A stretch of DNA of 64,000 nt, from the NCBI GenBank assembly GCA_029378245.1, contig JARKIF010000019.1:1157739-1221738 (forward strand), written 5' to 3'. This DNA comes from Roridomyces roridus (Eukaryota > Basidiomycota > Agaricomycetes > Agaricales > Mycenaceae). Of this stretch, positions 1 through 12,316 are shown piece after piece. The translations under genes and the position numbers were made by a program. The notes beneath the pieces are model-generated. The model was given only the letters and a program-made list of their open reading frames with translations. It was not told where the DNA came from and searched no databases. The stretch's first letter is position 1. Each line of letters begins with the position of its first letter.

Positions 1-345
1 CCGAGTCCGCCTTCAAAATGGTTGCAAGTCACATATCACTTGGATATAATAACTCACCAGCGACAAGACGACGTCCGCATCGGCAGCAAGTCGCTCAACA
101 AGGTCCGCATCCTCATGTGAGCCATGGACAACGTTGAGTCGCAGGTTCAAGGCGCGTAATCTTTCCACCTTGAGCGGTGACCGAATGAGCGCGGTGATAT
201 CCAATGAGGTGGGATCATCTCTCTGTCTCTGAATGAAATAGGAGAGAATAGGTCCACCGGTGTATCCTGGGTCAAGTAGATTCAGTGAGAGACAATCAAA
301 GCGGCAAAACGTACCCGTCCCGCCGATGAACAGAATACGCTTCAT
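1..345 (-). CDS. NmrA-like NAD(P)-binding protein, 5' part (runs off window)
   Basis: N-terminal part of an NAD(P)-binding Rossmann protein of the NmrA/isoflavone-reductase-like type. The first exon ends in a glycine-rich loop (ILFIGGTG) and continues after an intron as YTGGPILSYFIQ, giving the GGTGYTGG dinucleotide-binding motif. A donor GTACGT near 308 and an acceptor CCCAG near 272 join in frame. The second exon has the TALIRSPLKVERLRALNL strand-helix and the GSHEDADLVERLAADADVV segment, both closely matched by the paralogue that starts at 4758. The second intron ends at the window edge, where a further exon begins. Start chosen at the ATG at 345, which matches the paralogue start. Function is likely a cytosolic oxidoreductase or NAD(P)H sensor with unknown substrate. 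Most of the gene lies outside the window. Confidence 0.75.
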
Positions 346-855
346 ATCGTAGTGAGACGGGTGGGACCGACAGTTGGCGCATCCGCTTAAATATCAGTGG
401 TTACATGGTATTTTTTAAGGTCGCCGACCCGCGAAGTGTGGGATTTGACCAATTCCAATGGGGAAGATTACCCGGCCATCTTCGGAGGGCGAGTGAGCAT
501 GAGACTCTACAAATGGAGCCAGGAGGACCAGGGAAAATCCCGACAGATGTGCAGCGAGAATCAAAGTAATCCAAGTCCAGAAAGACCAAAAGGATAGTAT
601 GTGTGCTTCGAACGCGACGAACAGAAGGAGAAAAGTGGATTGATGATGGTGGTGGAGAAGAAGGGACGATGCGCGCACGTGATTTGATCGAGTTTATTGT
701 TTGCTCTGATCGTGGCACTCAATCAATACGGAACTGATGACCAACTTGGCAATGACTAAGGCATCGTAAGGCAGAGTAGGGCGCGCATGGCGTGGCGTAG
801 AACAGCAACACTTTGAATCATCCAACCTCTTCCAAATACCATGTCAAGGCATCAT

Positions 856-3114
856 CTAAACCTCACCAGAGGTACCGCTCACAAGCCTCGCCGCACTCTC
901 CGACCTCGGCCGGATGTCACACTCGAACGGCACGGGTGCGCTGAAAACTAAATCACTACCCGGATTGACATCAAGCAGATGCACTCACGAAACTACGCCG
1001 TCTTCCCATTCATACGAGGGCTCAACAATCTTCCCGTCCTCCCCAACTTTCTTGCCGATTTCGAACACAGCGAGCACGGAGGCGATAGTGATCCACAGGG
1101 ACGCAGATGCGAGGTGTTGGCCGGGACAAATCCTGATCCGATTGCCAGAATTCATGATCAGCAGTGGAATAGACTACAGGTGAGAGCTTCCTTACCGTCG
1201 CCCAAAGCCGAAAGCAGCGTCAGGATCTTTGACGGATGGATTGGGCTTGCCGTCTAGCAGAAAACGCTCCGGTTTGAAGGTGTATGGCTCTGGATACATT
1301 TTCTGCCAAGACTCGTCAATAGAGTTGAATCTAACATTAGAAACGCACCTCGTCGTGGAGAATGGCCCTACAGGCGGGATCAGTCAACGTGTGATGAATT
1401 GGACGGATGCTCAACGTTCAGTACTAACCAAGCATTTCCAACAACCGTGGAATTCGCAGGGATTCGATAACCGCGGTACTCATCCTCGACTCGTACTGAA
1501 TGCGGAACACCTAGATCACTCTCATCAAAGAGATCAGTAGGCAGAAAGAATCGCGCTCACCGAATGGTACCACAGGTGCCCACCGCAGGACCTCTTTCAC
1601 CAGTGCATCGACGTACGGGAGCGCGTCTTGGTCGTCGAAATCCGGAAGACATCCCTGGCCGATAGTTGCATCAATTTCCGCCTGCGCCTTCTTCTGAGCT
1701 TCGGGGTTGGCGAGCATTGCGAGAAAGAATGTGGCTAGCACAGTCGACGTGGTGTCAGCTCCTGCTGCATACCTGGGTGTGCAAAGGCGGATTAGGGTAG
1801 CCGGACATGCGGATGTTGCCACTCACATGACAGCAGCGACCTCCTTCACAGTGGTCTCGTCATAGTACTTCTCCCCACCTTCTAAATCCCGCAGACAATT
1901 TGCAGTGAACGATGGCCGAAGCACTTCTGCTGCCTTTTGAGGGCTGTGAGTCGGTAGATTAGGTATATGGGCGGCGAAGGTACCATCTGCCGTTTCGTTT
2001 CCTGGAATGGGACGTTCTGTAAATCCCGGCCCAGCTTCTGAACAATCTTCGCCGTCTTTTGAAACCCAGCGCCGGGAAACCATTCCGGAATGTATTTGAG
2101 GAACGGAAGGAAGTCCTAAAGAATTGAACTCAGGCAAGTCTCAGGTGGATGGAGATGTACTGACAATGAGGAAGCCGCCAGATACGCCGGGATTGGTCTG
2201 GAGAGCCGTCCTTTCCGCCAGGTCCACATATGGGTCATTTGAGGGCTGGACATCCAGTCCATACGTGATGGGAATGATGATTTCCCCAGCCAGTCTGTCA
2301 AGGAATCATTTTCTGGCCCCCAAAATGCAGACGTAGACGGTCCAACGTACAATCGGACATGCTGCAAAAAATCGTTGGGCGTATGAAGCAGTCTGCGAAG
2401 CAACGAGTGAGCGGCGGTGCGTTGTTGCGGTCTGAAGTTGTGCGAGGCGTTTATGTTGAGATGCTCGTTGAAAAGACGGCGTTGGGTCCTCCTGCGTCCA
2501 GAGCTCAGTTCGCCGAGTTGCATAACTATGCTGGCTCACCACCGATCGCCTGGAAGAAGATCCCTTGAGTACAACCCATTCAGACGAGTTGCATACCGTA
2601 TTTCAAGAGGACTGCGGTATGTTATTAGCTTTGACAGATTGCAAGAGGGGAACGAACCGAGGATGAAGGTCCATTCCATGAGTTCATACATAGGGAACGT
2701 AGGCCTGCAATGATAATGAGGTATGCCTCAAGAAATGGAAGCACAGACCTGTCGGAATAGATCGAGCCGCGTTTCTCAAGCAGTTCTTCTGCTGCTTCGG
2801 ACGATGAAAGTACCACGAAGGATGTGCCAGCGAGATCGAGGTGAATAATGTCGGAATCTGGCTATGTCACTCAGCAGAGGAGTGGGGAGAGGCATTCACG
2901 TACCGTATTTGCGGCTCCAATCCATGCAGGCTTCCCAGATGCGTTTACCGCGTATGTCGACCAAGTTCCCGATGATGGGCATTTTCTTGGGTCCAGGTGG
3001 CAATGGCAATTTGGAACGGTGGGCCCCATGACGCAAGAGGAAGTAGAGAACCGCTGCTGCGAGCGATGGAAATAGGAAGGAATTCGAATCGGACCCTGAG
3101 AAGAGGTAAGCCAT
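856..3114 (-). CDS. Cytochrome P450 monooxygenase, intact, many introns
   Basis: Microsomal-type P450. The N-terminus has a hydrophobic anchor (FLFPSLAAAVLYFLLRH) and a proline-rich hinge (PLPPGPKKMPIIGN). Later exons give the I-helix AGADTTST, the K-helix KEVLRW (ExxR), the PERF-type segment YPEPYTFKPERF and the heme loop FGFGRRICPGQHLA with its cysteine ligand. I followed the splicing through about nine exons and every junction keeps frame, for example QHVRL|LAGEIII, FLI|DFLPFLKYIPEW, KRQM|AAEVLRP, AAVM|YAAGADTT and FGRR|RICPG. The protein ends SGTSGEV at the stop at 856-858. Length is near 500 residues, normal for the family. It should oxidise a lipophilic substrate at the ER using a P450 reductase. 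It sits between two tandem dehydrogenase-like genes, but a joint pathway is only conjecture. The CYP family is not assigned. Confidence 0.88.
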
Positions 3115-3437
3115 GTGGTAGGCAGAGCTTCGCTAAGCTCTTTAAGTATGTGGACCTCGTGAGCATTCCCAGGGATGCTTCGAGAGTGTCCGTGCAATGC
3201 GGCATCCCGTGGTATGTGGCAAATCCAAGGCCAATCGGCGGATCGGCCTTCGGCGGGCAACGACACATACGCGCATAGTCATTCAGGGCCGGACTGCCGA
3301 AGTGAAAATGGGTACGGGTCAATCCACAGAGTTGAATGTGCAAAGTACATGAGGGCAACATGAGGGAAGAGGGGGAAGAGCACCGGCTGAGTCACATCTG
3401 ATCGGCACCAAAGAAGCTACAACACCCAAGTATCGTT

Positions 3438-4758
3438 CTAGCTCTGCCAGTTTTCCACCTGATTTTTCAAAGCAGCTAGGAAATCCTCCGCCCCTTTCAA
3501 CGGCTTCCATCCCAACGCACGCGCCTTTTCCGCCCTGCTACGCGAGTTGTCACCAAAGAACCGCTGGACGTTTGGCTGGATGAGATTCAATCAATTTGTA
3601 CCTCTCAAAATAAGAACCAGATAGTAAACGCACCCGACCGGGGAGCGCCTCTTCCAGCTCCTCTTGAGTGAGCGCTCGACGCGGGCCAACTCCAGCTTCG
3701 ATGGCCTTCGTGATCTCCGAGAACGGAATGTCTCCGTTGTCCGCGAAGAAGTACCCCTGCCGACCGTGTCCCACGGCGGCGGAGTTGGTGACAACGGTAT
3801 CGTAGAGCAGTACGACAAAATCACCCACTAAACACCGGGCTGTCAGCATGAACGTCGAGTCCAAGAGCAACACATGTGACATACGTTCGGTGACATCGAC
3901 GTGCCCAGTGATATTTTTCCCTTCACCGACGATTCCCGCCGCTCCACGCTTGAACGAGGCGCGGATCAACGCGTCAAATGCGGCGTTCGTGGCGTTTTGA
4001 ATGCCCTTATCGGCGAGGATGCCTTGCGGGGTGCCGTACACTCCTGGGGGCACGACGATGTATGTATCGAGGTATCCTGTACATTCAGCTGTGAGCAACT
4101 TCACGACAAGCTTCCAGTGGACGTACCACGGGAATCCGCTTCAACGATAGCCAGATCGACGTTTCGGTGTGGCTGAGTGGCAGGCAGAGACCCGATCTGT
4201 GCGGGGTCGGTGTCGGTGAAGATGGTCGACGAGGCGAAGAGGCCTTTTGCGTTGTCGCCCAAGCAGCCTGTACCGGACTACAAGTATTGTTAGGCGACCA
4301 CGTATGTGAGAACAACATATGTACTTACCATGTGGATCAGCACAGACTTGGTCCCCGTAGTCTGATGCCGCTTTTCGAGTCCGCGCAAGACAGCTTCTGC
4401 CGCGGGGAGGTCATCGCAGTCCGCCTGTGAAACACGCCATTAGTTTACACGCATTCAACTGCATATAGTTACGCACGAGGGAGAAGACAACATCCGCCTC
4501 GGACGCGAGCCGCTCGACGAGCTCTGCATCTTCGTGCGAGCCAGCAACGACGTTGACGCCGAGGTTCAAGGAACGCAGCTGCTGCACTTTGATGGAAGAT
4601 CGGACGAGAACCGTGATATTGAGGTCGGGATCTTGCCGTTGGATTAAATTAGAGAGGATAGGTCCACCGATGTAGCCTGTATCCGAGAGTCAGCGCAATG
4701 AGAAGCATCCGAGAGGATGATGCATGCCGGTTCCACCCGTAAACAATATGTTCTTCAT
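3438..4758 (-). CDS. NmrA-like NAD(P)-binding protein (tandem paralogue)
   Basis: Complete paralogue of the gene cut at the left edge. Reconstruction gives MKNILFTGGTG, then YIGGPILSNLIQRQ, the GSHEDAELVERLASEADVV segment, LPAAEAVLRGLEKRHQ, a central YIVVPPGVYGTPQG segment and a C-terminal end FGDNSRSRAEKARALGWKP, stop at 3438-3440. This is the usual length, about 310-330 residues, and order for NmrA-like/atypical SDR proteins that bind NAD(P)(H). The first intron appears to start with GC instead of GT (codon ACC, then G|GCATGC), where the neighbour has GT. A TATATAAG box lies about 61 bp upstream of the ATG. The P450 starts only 324 bp downstream of its stop, on the same strand. The substrate is unknown. 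Confidence 0.82.
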
Positions 4759-4818
4759 TTTTGTCTGTGGTTGAGGAGCTGAGCGGGGGAGTTACTGGGA
4801 TAGACGTCGAAGCCACCA

Positions 4819-4826
4819 CTTATATA
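4819..4826 (-). promoter_or_regulatory. TATA box of the NmrA-like gene
   Basis: TATATAAG on the minus strand, about 61 bp before the start codon at 4758. Position and sequence fit a core promoter. Confidence 0.45.
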
Positions 4827-4859
4827 CCCTTCCTCCGGGGCTAAAAGCAGACTGCTCGC

Positions 4860-5900
4860 CAAGCAGATGAATAAGACGGCAGCTTACTGAGAGATTTCGC
4901 AGTTAGAAATGCCAGAAGAGATACTTTTGGACTGTGCCTTACCAAGCAGAAGGCAAACGTTGCCTGGCTAAATCAAGAGTGGCGGCGCACAACGGGTTCG
5001 GGCCAATCGGAAGCATGCCGAGCTTGAGACGGGGACCTCGAAAGTCAAAAGTACATATGAGCCAGATATTTTCTTAGCTGGGACTCGTCTATTCGGATTG
5101 AAAGACATAGTGAATCTTTGCGCACCTCAGGGTATAAACGCATGATCCCAGCTAACTTCTTGGAAAAGAGGAGTGTCGGCGCTCGAGTCTCGACGAAGAT
5201 CCTCGAGAGGGAGACTCCATTGCGTGGCATGAGAACACGGAGGTGATAGCGCGTTAGTGCGAGATTTCAGCCACGCCCGCAAGCGGTAGCAAAGTGGCAA
5301 TTGTGCACCCGAGCCGCGATCAACGTAAAGGAGGTGGTTGAGGCTGAAGAGTGAAGACATTGATGCTGGTGGGAGAAGATGCATTTAGCAGATAGGCAAG
5401 TTCTCCTGCGAAGGGCATGTTATGGATCTGCGCATTTGGCATCCAAATGACAGATAGAGCTCTCAGCGAAGAACATAAGTAGAAGGAAAGGAAAGGCGCT
5501 ACTCACGAGTGGTACTCGGTGCTCACACAAGGGGAAGATATGAGAGCAAGTGAGACGCAGTAATGCGCAGAGAGTCACTCGCGGAGGTGACGGGACTGAT
5601 TGAACCGAAATCCAGTGCCGCCGTCGCCGTTTCCAGGAGGAATGCGTGAGTCATTGGTGGTCAAGATCAAGAGTGTCACAGGCGTGATGATAACAATCCC
5701 GACTGCCCCGCTTACGGCTCGGATATCTGATGCGCCATCACAGCGCCACCGGCGCGCCGGAGCTCTCCCGTGTCCGACTGCCCCAGCACCTCCCTGCACC
5801 CGCCTCGGCGCATCCCAGAGTCGAACCAAATAAGAGGCCCCAGGTGTGTTGTGCATACATACGCCGAAGCCAAAACCAAGAAAATTGGGATGCACGCGAG
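4860..5900. other. Intergenic, no supported gene
   Basis: Short open frames exist on both strands but none shows a recognisable domain, start context or coherent splicing. The region separates the NmrA-like gene from the tRNA-like element and the glutaminase gene. Confidence 0.4.
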
Positions 5901-5911
5901 TGAACACTGAA

Positions 5912-5994
5912 AGCCCAAGAAAGAATCGAACTCTCCATCTTCGCCTGTGCACAATGTAGAGCTTGGCGATGTCGTACCATTAGACTATTGGGCG
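5912..5994 (-). tRNA. tRNA-like cloverleaf with an apparent intron; identity unclear
   Basis: An 83-nt stretch folds as a tRNA by eye. It has an acceptor stem with 6 of 7 pairs (GCCCAA with TTGGGC), a TA spacer, a D arm GTC...GAC holding TAATGGTA, an anticodon stem TCGCC/GGCGA, a 5-nt variable region, and a T arm GAGAG-TTCGATT-CTTTC. The anticodon loop is 19 nt, as expected for 7 nt plus a 12-nt intron. Against a functional gene, the base before the presumed anticodon is A rather than T, and the first acceptor pair is mismatched. It may be a degenerate copy or a tRNA-derived repeat. Confidence 0.4.
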
Positions 5995-6270
5995 ATTGCA
6001 GAGCATCTTTAGGACTGCCTACAGGCTGGGTGGACGGGTCACTGCATGCCAACCGGCACGGCAATCAAAATGATTTCTCAGCGCTGTCCGCTCGACTGGG
6101 AGGTTCGCTATGGTGATTATGATGGCGTTCATGGTTTGGGCAGTGCCACAACGTGTGCGGAACAGGAAGTGATATGCCACCAGAATAAACTGAACCGTAA
6201 AAACATTCATCCCATTTCAATCCCTCTCGGACTCACAAAATCAACTAAATCGAGCTCAGTCATCCATCCA

Positions 6271-9200
6271 TCAACACTGCATCAATTCAACAACACTCAC
6301 CAGCGCAAGATGTCCGCCCACAACCGGACGCGACTGGAAGCCTGCCATCTGTCCCGAAACGGTGTCATACCAGTCGGAAAACGGTACATTATTAAGACCG
6401 TTGGAAGCATACGCGCTCAAGGCGCTGATGAACTGGTCACGGAGGCTGGTGTCGGTGAGGATTCCGCTGGTCCACGTCGTCCAATCTGCTGCCAGTGTCA
6501 AAGGTGGGCGATGAAAGAGAGACAGAGAAAACTTGCCGGTCTTGGTGTACGTGTGGCTGCATGGTGTTTAAGATCAAACAAGTCGAAATGGGGAGGAAAA
6601 CGTACCGGGTAGTCGAGCGGTATCCCGAACTGGTCTGGGGCGCAATTATGAGATGAAGTGTGCCATCAAGATTTTGTGGTACTCACTGAGCTTGTCCGCA
6701 TACCACGCGGTCTCTACATATCCCAAAGTGAGCGAGACGAACGAAAATTCAACTCAAGTCACGTACGCTCTTCGTACACCGACTGAGGGAACAAATTGAG
6801 CCCCAGTTGGACGTCGTAGAAGAGGTTGTACGTCAAGCCCCAGGTATCAGCCATCCCATACTACACCAAGCCCAAATCAAAAGGAACCCCTCAGGAACAC
6901 GCGGAGGGGACGAACCGCGAGAGTCACATGCGGCCCACTTGTCGAGGCCGCAAGTTGCTGCCACTGGGTAACATAGTCCGCCGCGATACTCTGGAACCAG
7001 GTTCAAAATCAACGAATCCGATGCTGAGACGCAGATGTGTAACGCACACTGTAATTCGCAAACGTCGCATTATCCCCCAGCAACTTGGCAATCTCCGCCA
7101 TGCAGCGGATACCTACGATCCCCTTGATGGCGAGGTTCGTCTGGTTGGCGAGAGTTCCAGCAAAGTCGTCTGTGGAGAGTTGGTTGGCGGGGATGAGGGA
7201 GTCATCGATCAGGAATTGGGTCCATTGGTCGAGGAGTGCGCGCTGGGGAGGTGATCAGCGGATGCGGATGTAGATGTAGATGACGGAAGGACGCACGTAG
7301 CGCTTGATTTGTGAGAGGTCCCCTGTGGCTTTTGCAAAACCATATGCCATGATCAGCATATTGCCGGATTCTGTGGAGCGTTCAATTGATTCGTCTTGTC
7401 CAGGTATAATGTTACACACCTTCCTAAATGACCGCCATTCCTTGAGACTCAATTGAGGTGCAAGGAGATGGGTACGAACCACAGGCATCGCCTGAGAATC
7501 ATCAGCGGGACGACAGAAAGGCTAGACGACAGCTTACCTCGTCCAGTCCTTGCGGATGTCCAAGGGCCTTCGGATAATGAGCACCTGTATCGAAATCGGT
7601 CACTGCCGTCGACCCGGGACAAAAGATTGCTTCTACCCATGTCGTGGATACTCCATCTACGCGCCGCATGTCAGTCGTATTGTCCAGTACATACACAAAA
7701 GAATGACGCACTTGTTTGGATATAACCCCGAAGCCTGGTAGCGTAACAGCGGCTCGATGAGGTACTGCCCCATCTTCGGGTACAGGTAGTGGAAGATGGG
7801 GGTTGCAGGGAATATGACGTCTGATCGCACCATGCATTAGCAAAGTAGATTGAAGATGGAAGCAAGACAGACGCACCGACAGTATTCAGATTCCCGTCGC
7901 TCGAAATTTCTTGGTTTCCATCAGCCATGGCGACGAAAGAAAGTAGAGGAAGGGAAGCATGCACACCTTTCATGAACAGCATAAGATCACTCGTATTCCA
8001 CCCACCACCTCGCGTATTCTTCGATATAGTAAGCTCATTCGCACCGAGGGACTGCCGGATGGAAAGCGCGACGATCCCAGCGTATTCAGCTGAGATCTTG
8101 CTTGCGTCGGCTACGACGCGTGCGTCGAAAGCGTTAGCCGTGCTCAGCGCGTCGGAGTAGTCGTTCAAGAAGAATTCAATCTATGTAACGTCCGAGTCAG
8201 ACGAAGGGAAACGAAAACCGAGGAGGAAAAGACCCACAGCAGATTCAGCCGTGGCAAACTTGCTCCAAAAGTACAAGCTGCGTTCCTGTTTGACGTTGCC
8301 TGGGAGGATGTACACCACTGCGGGGTCGCGGATGAGGCCGATGGAGAAGAGTACGGAGCCGGTGGTGACGTGGCCCAGGTCTTTCGCGAGACCGAACACG
8401 GGCCATGCGTCGCTACAAGCAAACTTGAGTGTGCGAGCAAGAGAGGAAGAGGGAGAGGAGCACCCACCTGATTGCGCGGAAGTTGACGTCTTGCGTGTTA
8501 GGTAGGGCGGAGGTGTTGAGGAACGTCCCTCGGACGACAACGTCTTCACCAGTTTGGTATGTGACGCCTTTGCCGCTCAAGGTAGAATAATACACCGAGC
8601 CGTCTGCAATCAGTCATGATCAGCCAGACACACAGCGATCTTGGGGACTGACGCACACTGAGCATGATCGCTGATCTCCTCATACGCCGCCGGGGACGTG
8701 AGGCTGACTTGATGGCTCAACATCCCCGAAGTCGTCGTCGACCACTCGATGTTCCAATTATCCGAGCCGGAGGACCATTCGCCGCTGATATCGGTGTAGA
8801 TTTGGACGCTGTGCGCTTGACCGTCGGTAGAAGAGACAGATACGTCCAAGTAGGACAGGGGGAGGGATAGTTTTACGAGATCGGTCTGGAGCGTCGTCAG
8901 CCTTGGCATGAAAATGAAGACGACGATCATGCCGTACCTCGACGGGGCTAAGAAAAGTCACGGTAAGGTCAATAGGACCAGCGGAAAGCACGAAAATGCT
9001 CTGTGTCGAAGTGAACTAGCGGGAAAAGGTCAAAAGAAGGTTGAGAGGTCCAACTAGACGAGCCTTGAAACTCTTCTGAGTAGCCTGAGTGAAAGTAGAG
9101 TCCGGGACAGCTGGGGCGCCCATCCAAGAATACTGCGTTCCGTCGACAGAGATGAAGCCCGTCCATGCGGTCGTCTGAATTGTGGTGGTCAGGAGGGCGG

Positions 9201-9413
9201 AGCATGTCATGGACAAGGACGTACCTGTCCCGCCCAGAAGACGGGCCAACCACCATTCAGTGCACTTCCCCCGCCCTGCGGCAGCCACGTCGAGAGGTAG
9301 GGCGAGCGAACAGCGAGGGGAATAGAAGGAGGATTGAATGGAGTCGATGTCCAGCTGGGTGCCGCCACAGTGTGCAGCGCGTAGAGCGCCGTGCAGAGGA
9401 GTTTGGCGAGCAT
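6271..9413 (-). CDS. Secreted glutaminase, GtaA-type (DUF5127/DUF4965 family)
   Basis: Large secreted glutaminase-A-like protein. The start at 9413 gives a signal peptide (MLAKLLCTALYALHTVAA) followed by the family N-terminus with PPSIPLAVRSPYLSTW and GGWPVFWAGQ. Spliced exons then show WTGFISVDGTQYSWMG, DAWPVFGLAKDLGHV, DYSDALSTANAFDARV, KISAEYAGIVALSIRQSLG, ADTWGLTYNLFYDVQLG and the C-terminal DWYDTVSGQMAGFQSRPVVGG. These are hallmark segments of fungal GtaA proteins, which deamidate glutamine outside the cell. Length, near 700 residues after removing introns, fits. The last exon is uncertain: reading through gives a short tail ending at 6271, while a donor GTGAGT after GHLAL would add a less convincing exon that stops near 6020. 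Confidence 0.85.
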
Positions 9414-10285
9414 CTGGATGCTTCTTGGGTGCAACGGCCAGCGCATGCCCGCTTTTTGTACGAGCTTCGGAAGAAGGAGAAGCAAGCCATATTTTTAGTA
9501 GGGCTGCAACGTATCAGAGGGGTGCGGCCCTCGGGACCTGCGGACCATATGCACACGCCGTACCGTGCGATTGTATACGTTCCCAACTTTCCAGATGACT
9601 CGGGTCGAATATATTTCAGAACTCTAGCTGCGCGGTGTGTTCCCGCCACAGATCCTTGACCAAACGGAGAGGATGGTGGGCGATGGGAAAATAGGAACGC
9701 CAGCTAAGCGGACCGCTTGCGATTCTGCGAAGCCGGATGGTGGACGTAAGGTGACCCGTGAGCAAGCGCACATGACCGCTGCATGAGATTGCAGAAGTTG
9801 GATGCAAGGCGATAACACTGGTGAAGTCTGGTGAAGTGGAAGGGAGCAAAAGAGACTGCACCCGTGTCTGATGCGCGACAAGGCCGGCTTGATGGCCGAT
9901 CGGTTTTTGGACAAAATCCACACTATTCTGTACGCTCTCAAGCCCGATATTGGTCCATTGCGCCGGCCTGCAATTCATCCCAAGTTAGAGAAGAGCCGGC
10001 TCCGAGCTCGAAAACGGGGAATCAAGATGCTACCACCAAGAGTTGTCGGTCAAGCTCGGGAAAGTCCAAGGCGCTAAAACATATCTTGGAGCATTCGGAC
10101 GATGCGATTGAGACTCGGAACGGAGTAGACGAGAATGAGCAAAGGTTTCGGCAAACTGACCGAGTAACGATCAAAATCACAAAAGCAATTTGGCACTGTT
10201 TGAAGACTCTTGACTTGTGCCACCTTGTTGCCACCGCACACACATCCCCACTCGAACCCTCGCTCTTCATTCTCCATCTTCCACA
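9414..10285. other. Intergenic between divergent genes
   Basis: Shared upstream region of the glutaminase (minus) and the F-box/LRR-like gene (plus). Open frames here have no recognisable content. Confidence 0.4.
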
Positions 10286-11320
10286 ATGAGAACACGCTCC
10301 AAAGGGCTGCCTCCGGTATTCCCTACCGAGCTGGAGAAGGAAATCTTCACCCTCTGTGCCATCTCCGAGCCGTCCGAAATCCCGAGCCTCATGCGTGTGG
10401 CCTGGCGAGTCAAATCTTGGTGGGTGTAGAAAAAACATCAGAGTCGCAAATCTAAAACCTCTCCTCAGGACAGAGCCCATTATGTGGCGCACAGTCATCG
10501 TCGACCCAAGACCCCGCGACCCGGATTCGGAGTATCCCGTCTTTACCTGGGATGTACTAATGAGCGTTGTGCGGAACGAGAGTACCCGACCGTCGTCTTT
10601 CTTGCACGACGTCGTCCGAGAACTATCGCTTAATGTCCACGATCACTCCACGCAGGACATCGCCACAGTGCTCTCCCTCTGCACCGGCGTCCAAAATCTC
10701 TCCCTCATCATCAAAGAGTCGCAAGTGGACAAGGTGCCGCCCCTCGCGGCATTGATCAGGAGCCTTCCACTCAAACACCTCTACCTCGACGTCCGTCCCC
10801 GATTCTGCGTCCTGGACGAATCCGGGGCATTCGCCTCGCTCACGCACCTCGAACTCCGGAACCACTCCTTCAGCAGCTCACCGCACCAAATCGGCTCCTG
10901 GGCATCATCCCTATCGCGCCTCCCCAGCCTTACGCACCTCTCGTTCAACTCGCACGCGTTCCTCCCCATGTGTATCATGGTTCTACAAACCTGTGCAACG
11001 CTCCGCGTCCTCGTCATGCTTCGCGGCTACGTGAACGAATGGTCATTCCAGAGCGAGCGCTGGGTGGCACTGGCACGAGACGGTCGATTCGTCCGCATAT
11101 GCTGTGCGAGGAATCTCCTTGATTGGGAGAGGGGTGCGCGTGGGGGTGATGATTACTGGCAACGGGCGGAGAGGTTCATCGAGAGACGTAGGGAGCGGAA
11201 GGTTCCAGGTGAGTCTGATATGGCTCGGAAAACTCGGCGATTCACCGTCTTCTCTCTCTAGCGCTTCAGATTGATGATTTTGAGGATCCGACTTGGCCTC
11301 CTGCGCGGGATGTGGAATGA
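10286..11320 (+). CDS. F-box/LRR-like hypothetical protein
   Basis: Three exons, 10286-10419, 10469-11208 and 11262-11320, splice in frame to about 310 residues. The N-terminus (LPPVFPTELEKEIFTLCAI) resembles the short F-box-like opening common in agaricomycete LRR-type hypotheticals. The middle has leucine-rich segments such as LSLCTGVQNLSLIIKES, LPLKHLYLDVRP and LPSLTHLSFNSHAF, spaced like irregular LRRs. The end is charged (FIERRRERKVP, then DDFEDPTWPPARDVE). Such proteins are generally thought to be substrate adaptors, but that is inference from the family type. No catalytic motif is seen. Confidence 0.72.
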
Positions 11321-11411
11321 CGAGCGAACTAGGGAGCGATCTTACGTGCGAATTTAGTTTGGATATATGAATGCAATACACAAAGAGTTTCTGATACTGC
11401 AATCACGCAAA

Positions 11412-12037
11412 TCAAACCTCCACGTAGGGCGGAGGAGCTGTCGTGGAGTCTGCGCATACAGGATCCGTCTCATCACCACCTCTCTCCACAACCCATTTGC
11501 GCGGCGCAGAACTCGATGGCTCGCAGGTAGGCGCTGACGTCATCTGTCCCATAGATTCAACGCGTTTTTGACTCGTGCGCTGGTCCACCCTCGAGCTCCC
11601 TGCCTCCTCCGTAGTAAACGGAACCGCCATCGTGTACTCCGAGTTTTCAGGCTGCATCTCGGACATGAGCGGCGGGGTACCGGGAGGTCCGTGAAACTGA
11701 AACTGATTGCGAGCCCGGGCTCTTCGACGCATGTAATAAAGAACGATCGCAGCCAGGATGAGTGCCATGGCCGCAATCGCCCCGACAGTGGCTCCGGCGA
11801 TGACGCCGGCGTTTGATTTGTGTGGTCCTGATCCTGACGGCTCTGGGCCCGCGGAGGATGGGGATTTACCGCGGTTGCCTGTGCAGTGAATGATCAACCA
11901 GATTCATAGGATGGATAGTAAGTAGTAGACGCGAGGAGCGCACCTGCTCGCGCGTGGATCGACGCACCGTCCGCCGTAGTATGCCGGCAAGACAAGATTA
12001 TGAGGGAGATCCATAGCGGAAGGTGTGTCGTCTTCAT
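11412..12037 (-). CDS. Small single-pass membrane protein with C-terminal PPxY motif
   Basis: Two exons, 12037-11944 and 11878-11412, splice in frame to about 187 residues. The N-terminus is a signal peptide (MKTTHLPLWISLIILSC). A short Ser/Pro/Gly ectodomain follows, then one membrane helix (AGATVGAIAAMALILAAIVL), a basic stop-transfer (YYMRRRARARN) and a roughly 100-residue cytoplasmic tail ending PPPYVEV. The layout from the HKxNAG stem through the helix to the PPxY end matches the C-terminal part of the aspartic-protease-like proteins at 45-52 and 61 kb, but the protease domain is absent here. PPxY motifs bind WW domains of Nedd4/Rsp5-type ubiquitin ligases, so a plasma-membrane or endosomal protein under ubiquitin control is plausible. 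Function unknown. Confidence 0.7.
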
Positions 12038-12316
12038 CTTCCACCAGAGCGAGTGGGCCCTGGGGAGGGAGCAGGGAGGAGGAAGCCTGCGAGTCGTGTG
12101 AGCTGCGGTCAGTCAAGCTATAGTCAGTGGGGCTGTCACGAAAACGACTGTGGAAGGAAGTCAATCCAACACCCACGGTCGCATTGGGAATCGGGGGTCG
12201 GATATTCCGGAATACCGGGTTACACTGATTTTAGATTTTTACTTCCAGGCCTAGTTGCCGCAGTGGTAAGGCTGAGAAATACATGTTGACACTCATTCAA
12301 TATATAGTCCAGTATA

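Noticed and set aside
856..4758. P450 plus two NmrA-like genes as a biosynthetic cluster
   Set aside because: No core synthase is adjacent; the terpene synthase is about 30 kb away with many unrelated genes between.
6046..6612. 188-codon plus-strand frame
   Set aside because: Overlaps the 3' end of the glutaminase on the other strand; no domain.
9165..9659. 164-codon plus-strand frame
   Set aside because: Antisense shadow of the glutaminase 5' exons.
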